Below the pieces are notes generated by a model. It was not told the DNA's origin and did no database searches. It was given only the letters and a program-made list of their open reading frames with translations. A DNA stretch of 64,000 nucleotides from Desnuesiella massiliensis. GTDB lineage: Bacteria > Bacillota > Clostridia > Clostridiales > Clostridiaceae. The position numbers and the translations under genes are program-made. Within the stretch, counting starts at the first letter, position 1; each line of letters starts with the position of its first letter. Positions 35,052 to 43,133 of the stretch are shown in pieces. The stretch covers positions 135,553 through 199,552 of the forward strand of contig NZ_LN879451.1 of NCBI RefSeq assembly GCF_001403615.1. The letters run 5' to 3'.

Positions 35052-35585
35052 TTGAGAAAATGCTATTGGTTTATTTTCGCCCTACTAATAATGCTTACTT
35101 TCACGTCATGTAGCTATAATAAGAAAACAGCTGCTCCACCTAAAATTCTAATTACATCAGAAGATAAAGAAATTCCTTATGTTGTTGGCTTAAATCAGTG
35201 GAATGGCTCTATTTATGATAGGGAAGACACTTTTCAAACAATTATCAAAAAAGACTCTGGCATAAAAGTTCCATACATTCAATTAAGAAAGACTATTCAA
35301 ATCGATTTTAAAGGGATTAAGCCAGATAAATTAGTATTAAAGGATTATATTTTAAAAGAAAATGGTATTCCTAAGTACACAGAAAAGGAAATAAATGAAA
35401 TACCAGTTAAACTGATTGACGAAAAGGTAACCTTCAAACTTGATGTGCATATGGCAGCAATGTTAAGTTCAAACAGCAAAGATTATGAACCAGGAAATAC
35501 AATAAGAGGCTTTAAGATTATTTGCAGCTGGGGAGATAATGAGTGTGAATATGGGTTTATCATTACATCAGATGCTAGGCAGTGA
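35052..35585 (+). CDS. Lipoprotein of unknown function
   Basis: A 177-residue protein with a lipoprotein signal: charged start, hydrophobic core FALLIMLTF and lipobox TSCS with Cys near residue 20. The mature part is strand-rich, with a conserved-looking GLNQWNGSIYDREDTF block and a C-terminal SWGDNECEYGFIIT. TTG start at 35052 with AGGGGG. Family not recognised. Confidence 0.7.
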   Translation: MRKCYWFIFALLIMLTFTSCSYNKKTAAPPKILITSEDKEIPYVVGLNQWNGSIYDREDTFQTIIKKDSGIKVPYIQLRKTIQIDFKGIKPDKLVLKDYILKENGIPKYTEKEINEIPVKLIDEKVTFKLDVHMAAMLSSNSKDYEPGNTIRGFKIICSWGDNECEYGFIITSDARQ

Positions 35586-35768
35586 AAAATAGTAAAATTA
35601 TACTTGTTAGCACTTAGCTTTGTTTAATACTCAAAGTCATTATATTATACCTATGTGAAAAGGAACTGCATGGGGAATTTTTACGCATATAGGTTGTAAA
35701 AGGCTTAAAAATTTTTAGATCTGGTTTTTATGAAACGTAATTGTAATATATTGTGTAACTAATGAATA

Positions 35769-35790
35769 ACTACAAAATATATTTTGTAGT
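35769..35790. promoter_or_regulatory. 22-bp perfect palindrome before fmt
   Basis: Each half is ACTACAAAATA, and the two halves abut with no spacer. It ends 8 bp before the AGGAGG of the formyltransferase gene, so it could be an operator or an RNA hairpin controlling translation. The rest of 35586-35810 shows nothing else. Confidence 0.4.
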
Positions 35791-35810
35791 ATCAAAAGGA
35801 GGTATCAATA

Positions 35811-36764
35811 ATGAAAATAGTTTTTATGGGAACTCCTGATTTTGCAGTTCCCTCATTGAAGAAAATGATAGAGAAATATAATGTAAGTGCGATTGTAACA
35901 CAACCTGATAAACCAAGTGGAAGAGGGAAAAAGGTAGCAATTTCACCAATCAAAGAGGTCGGACTATCGAATCAAATTCCAATTTTTCAGCCCGAAAAAA
36001 TAAAAACAGACTCTGTAATTATTGATAAATTAAAAGAAATAAAACCTGATTTTATTATTGTTGTAGCATATGGTCAAATCATAACTAAGCATATACTTGA
36101 CATACCAAGACTCGGATGTATTAATCTACATGCATCTCTCCTCCCAATGTATAGGGGGTCATCACCAATAAATTGGAGTTTAATAAATGGGGAAATAACA
36201 ACTGGAAATACAACTATACTAATGGATACTGGCATAGATACGGGTGATATGCTTATGAGAAGTGAGTTTGACATATCTGAATCTATGACAGCAGGAGAAC
36301 TGTACAAATTATTAAAAATAAACGGTGCTGAACTGTTAGAGGAAACAATAAATGGAATTATCACAGGTAAAATTTGTGGGGTAAAACAACAGAGTGATGG
36401 AAGTTCTTATGTACAGATGTTAAACAAGCAAATGGCAAAGATTAATTGGAATGACAGTAGTATTAACATACATAATTTAATAAGAGGATTGAGTTCTTGG
36501 CCATATAAAAATATAAACTCATGGCCAACTGCTCATACTTATTATAAAGATATTCCAATTAAAATATTCAAATCCAAGTCATTAGAGGCAAATATTATTA
36601 AACCACCTGGTTATATAATAGATGCAAATAATGAAGGAATTACAGTCGCCACCAATAACGGTATTCTGATTATAGAAATATTACAGTTTCCAGGGGGGAA
36701 ACCTCTTGAGGTAAAAGAATTTTTAAAAGGAAATAAAATAGAAAAAGGCATTGTATTATCATAA
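35811..36764 (+). CDS. fmt: Methionyl-tRNA formyltransferase
   Basis: A 317-residue protein with the full Fmt pattern: MKIVFMGTPDFAVPSLKKM, the catalytic Asn-His region CINLHASLLPMYRGSSPINWSLINGE with Asp in DTGIDTGDML, and the C-terminal OB-fold domain (about 210-315). It formylates initiator Met-tRNA. Unusually it is not next to def, priA or rsmB but stands among acetyltransferase and membrane-protein genes, so it may be a second copy. AAGGAGG lies upstream of the ATG. Confidence 0.9.
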   Translation: MKIVFMGTPDFAVPSLKKMIEKYNVSAIVTQPDKPSGRGKKVAISPIKEVGLSNQIPIFQPEKIKTDSVIIDKLKEIKPDFIIVVAYGQIITKHILDIPRLGCINLHASLLPMYRGSSPINWSLINGEITTGNTTILMDTGIDTGDMLMRSEFDISESMTAGELYKLLKINGAELLEETINGIITGKICGVKQQSDGSSYVQMLNKQMAKINWNDSSINIHNLIRGLSSWPYKNINSWPTAHTYYKDIPIKIFKSKSLEANIIKPPGYIIDANNEGITVATNNGILIIEILQFPGGKPLEVKEFLKGNKIEKGIVLS

Positions 36765-37050
36765 TCATAATTGATTAATAGTCTATATAGGACTACGATA
36801 TTATGATTATTGGTTCGTAATATTCTTATTTAACGCAACAAAGCATGGAAACTTTTATTATAAAAATACTTTCTGGAAATATGATAAACGTAACTTTAAA
36901 ATTAATGAGAATTCACTAATATTATTTCGACAAATATAATGGATAAGAATTCATGAAGAGGTAATATCATATGAAAAACACATTAAAAGATGTCATAATC
37001 ATAAGGAGGGCGACTATATTTTAACCCTCTCGTAAAGTTTGGAGGATTAT

Positions 37051-37530
37051 ATGCCTGAAATTATTTATAAAGAAATTAATCAAGAGATTGAGAAAAAAAT
37101 AATTGCAAAGTATGGCAATTGGGTAAAAGAATTTAACTGTCTACATTATGGTGAAGGTTGTTATTCTATTGCTGCGCTATGTGATAATGACCCCATAGGA
37201 TTTATTTCAACTTATCCACTTTATTATCCTGAGCCGTTAGAATGTTACTATGATGCATATATTGATGATATTGAAGTTGATAAAGCCTATCGTCGTCAAG
37301 GTATCGCTACAAAGCTTATTAAATTGACAGAAGAGTGGGCAAAGAATTACGGATACAATCAGATTCGTGCATGGAGTAGTGATGATAAAATAGAGGCTAT
37401 TCCTATGTGGCATGCACTTAATTATTGTATGTGTCCAGCTATTATGAGAGGTGAAAGTTTAATTAAGGAATTTATAGGAAAGCCGGTACATGGATATTAT
37501 GTTGCAAAAATGCTTAATTCCAGAAGATAA
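37051..37530 (+). CDS. GNAT acetyltransferase
   Basis: A 159-residue GNAT protein with the acetyl-CoA motif IDDIEVDKAYRRQGIATKLIKLTEEWAKNYGYNQIRAWSSDDK (Q/RxxGxA pattern). ATG 37051 follows GGAGG; the in-frame TTG at 37039 lies in front of that site and is not used. Substrate unknown. Precedes the CPBP protein genes on the same strand. Confidence 0.9.
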   Translation: MPEIIYKEINQEIEKKIIAKYGNWVKEFNCLHYGEGCYSIAALCDNDPIGFISTYPLYYPEPLECYYDAYIDDIEVDKAYRRQGIATKLIKLTEEWAKNYGYNQIRAWSSDDKIEAIPMWHALNYCMCPAIMRGESLIKEFIGKPVHGYYVAKMLNSRR

Positions 37531-37708
37531 GGGAAACATCTCTATATTGTAAGACACATTTTTCTTATAAGTTGACTATTATTTATTCTAATCTGTTTAT
37601 ATCATAGATTTTCTGTGACAAGAAGAATACTTAGATGACTATAAATAATTTTTCAAAATAATATTGTCATTATTAAATGAAAGTAAATATATTGGGGGGA
37701 TTAAATTA

Positions 37709-38476
37709 ATGTATTCAGATTCCATTATAACAGGGATTTCTAATTTTATATTATTTGCAATTATTCTTCTAATAAGAAAGATAGTGCATAAAGAAGGTCT
37801 AAAAGATTTTTTAATTCAATTCGATAAAAGAGCGGTAAGGTTGTTTACGGAAGGTTTTGTCCTAGGTACTATTGGATTCCTAATTTATACAGTAATTGTT
37901 TATCTATTTGGTGAAGGTACATATAACTATCACACTAATGCTTTAAAAAATTCCTTATTGTTGTTTTTAATTAATGGTATAGGATGTTTAGCGGTAGCTC
38001 TATTTGAAGAATCACTTTTTAGAGGGTATATATTACAAAAATTGCTTAAGAGATTCAATGTGATAAAATCTATAATTATATCTTCATTGATTTTTGGAGG
38101 TCTACATCTTTTTGCTTATTCGTCAAACTATTATTTTTGGATAGGGCTTATAAATGCAAGTATTGTAGGTATGCTGCTTTCCTTCATAGTAATTAAAACT
38201 GAGTCATTAATGATGGCAGTAGGATTCCATCTAACTTGGAATTTAACACAACACATTTTATTTTTAGATAATAATGTATCTATTAGTTTTAATATAAAAG
38301 AAGGTTTACTATCTGGAACATATAAGGTACCTGAAGGGGGCTTAGTAGTAAGCTTAGCCTTATTAGTAATTAGCATTTATATATTTATAAAGTTTAAACA
38401 AGAGAAAAAGGAGGGGCATTATGTTAATCAATACACAACCAAAAAAGAAAAATCAGAAATTGAGTATAGCAATTGA
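37709..38476 (+). CDS. CPBP-family intramembrane metalloprotease
   Basis: A protein of 255 residues with about eight membrane helices and the three CPBP (Abi/CAAX) motifs: FEESLFRGYIL (EExxxR), FGGLHLF and GFHLTWNL. In bacteria these proteases often act in bacteriocin immunity or secretion; the substrate is not known here. ATG 37709 with GGGGGG upstream; an earlier in-frame ATG at 37664 has no site. Its end overlaps the next gene by 56 bp. Confidence 0.92.
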   Translation: MYSDSIITGISNFILFAIILLIRKIVHKEGLKDFLIQFDKRAVRLFTEGFVLGTIGFLIYTVIVYLFGEGTYNYHTNALKNSLLLFLINGIGCLAVALFEESLFRGYILQKLLKRFNVIKSIIISSLIFGGLHLFAYSSNYYFWIGLINASIVGMLLSFIVIKTESLMMAVGFHLTWNLTQHILFLDNNVSISFNIKEGLLSGTYKVPEGGLVVSLALLVISIYIFIKFKQEKKEGHYVNQYTTKKEKSEIEYSN

Positions 38477-39146
38477 TTTAGGTTTGATTTTCATATTTTT
38501 ACCACTATCACTTCCGCTGTTCATTTTATTTGGTAATTATATTAATGCTAATTCGAATTTTATTTCAGTAGTTCTCTTATCAATAATAGAATTTTGCGCT
38601 GCAGGCCTTGGGGCTTTTGTAGTTATGTTTATAAGAAAAGAGAGTTTTTCTGATTATGGTATAAAAAAAGATAATATAAAAAAATCGATACTATTTACAT
38701 TAAGTTTTATAGTAATAATGATTTTATTAAAGTCAATTGATGCTGGAGGATTAGTTTACTTTCCCATGAGAACTCATACCACTGTTCTATACTCATTAAA
38801 TCTATCCTTCCCATTTAATTTAATTGGGATAATGTTAACTTTTCTAACTTGGGGTATAATCGAAGGATTTTATTATGTTGTAATTATTAAAAAAATTGAT
38901 GATCTTCTTCCAAAGACTTTAAATCCATGGTTTTCTTTAGCTCCTATAGTTTTTTATTTATATAATTTTATCATTCATTATTCAATAAGAACATTCATTG
39001 AGGGAAGAGCTTATGAATTTAGTCTTATAGGTACACTAACAAGCCTTCTGTTAGCTTATGCTATGACCATGCCTAGAAAATTAACTAATAACTCATGGGG
39101 AAGTCTAATATATCAGACGCTACAAAATGGAATTGGAAAGTTATAA
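38421..39146 (+). CDS. Membrane protein related to CPBP family, catalytic motif absent
   Basis: A 241-residue protein with about seven membrane helices, including LIFIFLPLSLPLFILFG and ISVVLLSIIEFCAAGLGAFVV. A segment WGIIEGFYYVVIIKKI stands where CPBP proteases have EExxxR, but the second Glu and the Arg are lost. It starts at an ATG with AAGGAGG inside the previous gene, a 56-bp overlap that implies coupled expression. It could be a non-catalytic partner. Confidence 0.65.
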   Translation: MLINTQPKKKNQKLSIAIDLGLIFIFLPLSLPLFILFGNYINANSNFISVVLLSIIEFCAAGLGAFVVMFIRKESFSDYGIKKDNIKKSILFTLSFIVIMILLKSIDAGGLVYFPMRTHTTVLYSLNLSFPFNLIGIMLTFLTWGIIEGFYYVVIIKKIDDLLPKTLNPWFSLAPIVFYLYNFIIHYSIRTFIEGRAYEFSLIGTLTSLLLAYAMTMPRKLTNNSWGSLIYQTLQNGIGKL

Positions 39147-39279
39147 TTCGAAATGATAGACTACTATACCAATGCATTCTAGAAAGAAATATTGAATAAG
39201 AATTTGAGCCTACATATATAGCTTAAGCATACAGGCAATCTATTAATGAGAATCTGTATATTTTCAATATTTAGAGGTA

Positions 39280-39313
39280 AAAAATTAAGACAAGCAATCA
39301 CAATGATTGCTTG
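39280..39313 (-). terminator. Intrinsic terminator downstream of the 39328 gene
   Basis: A 10-bp perfect stem (CAAGCAATCA/TGATTGCTTG) with a 3-nt loop, followed on the minus strand by TCTTAATTTTTT. Confidence 0.78.
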
Positions 39314-39327
39314 CCTACTACATACTT

Positions 39328-39789
39328 TTACTCACTTATATTTATAAGCACATCTATAAGCTTATTAGAATGCTTTAAAGGACCAATTCCTCCCACGTAA
39401 TAATTACTATTAAGTTCATTAGCAAAATACATTTCTTCATTATAATTTGATGACTCTAATTTAGTCTTTAATGGGAATAATATTTTTACAAAATCATTTC
39501 TAGCTATTCTATACTTCTTATCATAGATAAACTCTAATACCAACTCTTGTTCTTTAATATTATCCTCTACTGCACCTTTTCCCCTATATTTAAATAATTT
39601 ATATCTTTGACGAGTATATCTTACAACTTCATTAAACTTAGGACTGTTTTTTTCAACTACTACTTTATATCCATTGCGATACACATAAATTTCTTTTGGA
39701 CTAGGTATCCTATAATAAATCATAATCTTTATTATAACTATAGCTGCAACAATAAATAGTAATACTTTTAATAATTTTTTAATTTTCAC
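39328..39789 (-). CDS. Hypothetical membrane-anchored protein
   Basis: A 153-residue protein with a basic start and one membrane helix (LLKVLLFIVAAIVIIKIMIYY, about 5-25), then a domain with many Lys and Tyr residues. GTG start with AAGGAGG. It lies 70 bp downstream of the PepSY/YcdB-like gene and may be part of the same secreted cassette. No family recognised. Confidence 0.6.
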   Translation of the reverse strand: MKIKKLLKVLLFIVAAIVIIKIMIYYRIPSPKEIYVYRNGYKVVVEKNSPKFNEVVRYTRQRYKLFKYRGKGAVEDNIKEQELVLEFIYDKKYRIARNDFVKILFPLKTKLESSNYNEEMYFANELNSNYYVGGIGPLKHSNKLIDVLINISE

Positions 39790-39859
39790 ATTTCCTCCTT
39801 GATGAGATTAAATACTTTCACCAATACTTAGCAATTTTTTAAGCAAATTAAAATATTTT

Positions 39860-40732
39860 TTACTTGGACACCACTCCCCCTAACATTTCTCCATTCAACG
39901 AATCTATCCACATGATAACCTCTCCGATTAATGGACTTAATCTCTCAAAAGTAATTGCATAAGCTAGCCTTGCATTAGGATTAAATTCTATTGTAGCCTT
40001 GTTAGTCCATCTATAATTCGGATTAACTAGTAACATATTTATATCCTTAATATTCCCTACCTTAAACTCTGAAATATTTTCAATTTCATAAATTGCAATC
40101 TCCTTTGCTTTTTCTTCATTTAAATTAACTTGAATGTCAGGTTTAGTTGATACAAATCTTTTGCTAGCTGCAGCTACTTCCCCAGTAGAAGGATCTAATG
40201 CTACAGTAATAAAATCAGTGTCATATTTATACCCCTTATAAGTTCTAGCCCATTTAAATATTTTGTATCCATTAAACTGATCTTCCGATGTAATTAGACT
40301 TTTTTCTTCTTTGCTAAACTGCTCACTAATATATTCAGCTCTTTTCAGCAATAACTCTTTATCTACAATTTTACTTTTATTCTTAATTTCTTGTTGAGCT
40401 GTTTTAAGCTTATTAATAAAAGTAATTACGTCACCACTTTCATCTGTTTCAATACTTATTTCATCATTAGTCATTAAATTCTTTTTATTTTTCCAATATG
40501 AGTCATTCTTACTAATTATATTTTCAAAATCACCATTAAAATCTCCTGGTTTTTCAACTGGTTTTACATATGCCAAAAATTTGCTAACCTTTTCTTTGGC
40601 TAATTTTATTGAAATTTCGCTATTCTCTTTTGCATTAACATTTTGTCTAGTACTAGCTGTGTTTACGAAAAAAACTATGCATATAAATATTACGGAAGCC
40701 ATAAAACAAATTTGTTTTTTATTAATTATCAA
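39860..40732 (-). CDS. Exported PepSY/YcdB-like protein
   Basis: A protein of 290 residues with a signal or anchor at about 9-29 and a duplicated PepSY/YcdB-type unit. LDPSTGEVAAASK ends the first and WIDSLNGEMLGGVV the second, both being the usual terminal strand pattern. Related domains occur in propeptides and protease inhibitors. TTG start at 40732 with AAAGGAG; the frame open to 40753 is not used. It follows the caspase-fold gene by 36 bp, so a role as its inhibitor or chaperone is conceivable but untested. Confidence 0.65.
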   Translation of the reverse strand: MIINKKQICFMASVIFICIVFFVNTASTRQNVNAKENSEISIKLAKEKVSKFLAYVKPVEKPGDFNGDFENIISKNDSYWKNKKNLMTNDEISIETDESGDVITFINKLKTAQQEIKNKSKIVDKELLLKRAEYISEQFSKEEKSLITSEDQFNGYKIFKWARTYKGYKYDTDFITVALDPSTGEVAAASKRFVSTKPDIQVNLNEEKAKEIAIYEIENISEFKVGNIKDINMLLVNPNYRWTNKATIEFNPNARLAYAITFERLSPLIGEVIMWIDSLNGEMLGGVVSK

Positions 40733-40768
40733 TTTAATTCTCCTTTCTAACACACATTGATCAAATAC

Positions 40769-41413
40769 TTAATTATGTGGTGACATAGTCATATTCCACT
40801 TTCCATATATTTTATAGTTTGAGCATCCTGATTCAGTATATGCTGCCCAAACACTATCATTTAAATTTTTATTGTATATTGTTAGATTTTCAAGAACTGA
40901 CTGTGTAAACTTGTATTGTGATGGGGTATCGTAAATAGCTGTTGTCCATCCTAAAAACGCATGATTTAAACCGTCATCATTTGTTATACCAAAAGCAGAA
41001 GCCATATATTTATTAGCTCCTACACTACATGCATCAATAAATACAAACTTGTAATATCCATAAGCTTTTGCTTTAATTTCAGCATCAGTAATTGCTGCTT
41101 CAGTTCCATTATATCCTGTAAAGATTTTACTAGTTACAGTTGTAGGTTGTGAACCATGTCCACTATAATAGAAACAATGAAGGGATGGTATATGTTCCAT
41201 TAAGTTAGCTTTTGTAAAAGGCTCATCACTTGGTATTGGAGTATTGTATCCAACATAATCAAAACACTCTTTTGCTTTAGTAGCTTGAGCTCCTGAGTAG
41301 AAAAAATACTTATCATATACAGAAAATCCTTCATACGCTTTAGCAACGAGGCCAAGCTGAGAAAATATTATAACAATACTTAACAAACTTACAAACATAT
41401 GCTTTTTAAACAT
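40769..41413 (-). CDS. Secreted caspase-fold (C25/CHAT-like) peptidase candidate
   Basis: A protein of 214 residues with a signal peptide (MFKKHMFVSLLSIVIIFSQLGLVAKA, cleavage likely at AKA-YEG). The mature domain has the two hallmarks of caspase-fold cysteine peptidases: the His in CFYYSGHGSQ and the Cys in KFVFIDACSVGAN, each after a hydrophobic strand. It is short, about one caspase-fold domain with no extra modules. ATG 41413 is 12 bp from AGGAGG; the nearer GTG abuts the site. Family assignment rests on these motifs alone. Confidence 0.65.
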   Translation of the reverse strand: MFKKHMFVSLLSIVIIFSQLGLVAKAYEGFSVYDKYFFYSGAQATKAKECFDYVGYNTPIPSDEPFTKANLMEHIPSLHCFYYSGHGSQPTTVTSKIFTGYNGTEAAITDAEIKAKAYGYYKFVFIDACSVGANKYMASAFGITNDDGLNHAFLGWTTAIYDTPSQYKFTQSVLENLTIYNKNLNDSVWAAYTESGCSNYKIYGKWNMTMSPHN

Positions 41414-43058
41414 TAAATAATTCACCCTCCTAAGATTTAATTATTAATTTTATAAATAGATAAATAACTTTTATAAACATTTTACTTCATATTTCGCTAA
41501 GTAAGTAAAAATAGAACTAGCTTTATGCATTTTTAACTTTATGCAGTAAAGTTTATTAATATTTAAATGTCATAAATATAAAAATCATTTATCGAAGATG
41601 AGTTTTATATTATATTTAAATCAAATTTTCAAAAATAATTATAAGACTAGCCTATTTATGAGCTTAAATTATCTCATAATTTAATTTTGATAAATTTTAC
41701 TTAAAAATTTAGAAGTTTCTGCACTAACTTTCAAGTATGTAATAAATATAAAAGAAAAGTACAAATATAAAAATCACCCTAAGCATTTTAGTGTTTCGCG
41801 TAATAATAAATAAGCTCTCTGTATCTTCTACGCCCTCTAAAAACATTTGCATCCCTTATAAGTTAGGTATAGTATTTATTTTTTGAATTGCATACTACTA
41901 CGCTTCTAGTATATTCTTGTCAAGGTATCATTCCAAGCTAACTAAATTATTTATAGGCTTATTAATATATGTATATACATATTAACCTTAATCCAATCTA
42001 TGACTAAAACTGTAGTACTTAATTAAAAAATTTTTTAAATTATGTATTTTTATCTTTAGACTCTAATTATCTATATGAATAGCAAAAAAGGATTTATAAT
42101 CTAATACAAAGTCTATTAATAACTTTTTATCTAGATAGATTTCTCAACAGTAAATTTTATTTCTTTAACAGCAGGGTAAAAGTAATTATAACAGCTTATA
42201 CTTAAGTTATATCAATAAACTGTCTATAAAATTGATAATGGGGAAAATACTAAATTTAACATAAGAATATACTCTAAGATCTATTCGATTGTTTAGCATG
42301 GTAAATTCGTGAGTTATCCAATAGCATAATAGCGTAGATATTCTCTATCTCTTTAAGAAACTCTAGAGATACTTTAGTATCATACCTTTTATTTTCTGCA
42401 GCATTACTTGTCCAGTTTCATAGGTTATCATACTTAAAAATTTAATACATGGATGCTTACTAGTAACAAGAGTAATATAACTTTTTATTTCTTACGAACT
42501 ATACTTTAATGATAAATTAGTAATCATGAATCATTATTCATCTTTGAATAGACCATGTTCAATATTTTTCCTAATTATATTTTTATGGGCATGGCTCTAA
42601 ATACAGTTAAGTATATCTGTATCTCTAACGTGCATACGTATATAAATATTATATTTAAATATCATTCTAACTTTTTAAAAATCATATACTTTAGCATAAT
42701 AGTTATGTCTTGATGTGATTTTTTCTTTCCTATAACAAACATACAATTAAATTTGCTTATTATCATAGCTTATAATTTTTATAATCTTATAGCTGTAGTT
42801 ATTAGAATGATCTTAATAATCAACTGATTTTATATAGTATTGTTTCTTTTCAATAACTCTTCTTAAGTAGTTCTACAACATAATCTTTTATAGAGCGTAA
42901 AATTTAAGAGATTAGATCCGAATTTGGGCAGTTTCTATATTTATATTTTTTCTTTATATTTACATATTATATGTTCTATTCCTTTTTGTCAATAATATGT
43001 AAATTGAAATAATCTCATAAAATTACGATAAAATTACCTTTCACTTTTTAAACAGAAA
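41414..43058. other. 1.6-kb AT-rich non-coding stretch with decayed genes
   Basis: No open frame of useful length with a binding site is visible on either strand. The only recognisable content is the IS630-like remnant at 42274-42480. The rest is very AT-rich and looks like decaying DNA between the secreted-protein cassette and the ileS terminator. Confidence 0.7.
42274..42480 (-). pseudogene. Remnant of an IS630-family transposase
   Basis: On the minus strand the translation SMITYETGQVMLQKIK is followed, after a one-base shift, by KRYDTKVSLEFLKEIENIY and then AIMLLDNSRIYHAK. This matches the central DDE part of IS630 transposases (domestic pattern TGxV...FLxFLxxL...LVLDNARIHHAK). Stops lie on both sides and neither terminus is found. 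A short, broken fossil. Confidence 0.6.
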
Positions 43059-43059
43059 A

Positions 43060-43101
43060 AGCTAGGTTAAAACAGAACTTAAATCTCCGTTTTAACTCAG
43101 C
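43060..43101 (-). terminator. Intrinsic terminator of ileS
   Basis: A stem of about 17 bp with two mismatches (AGCTGAGTTAAAACGGA with TCTGTTTTAACCTAGCT) and a short loop, followed by TTTTT on the minus strand. Confidence 0.82.
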
Positions 43102-43133
43102 TTCTATTTATTCAGCAGTATTATATAATAATC

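Noticed and set aside
36762..36809. Hairpin TAATCATAAT / ATTATGATTA after fmt as a terminator
   Set aside because: The arms pair, but the loop is long and no T tract follows; left out as a feature.
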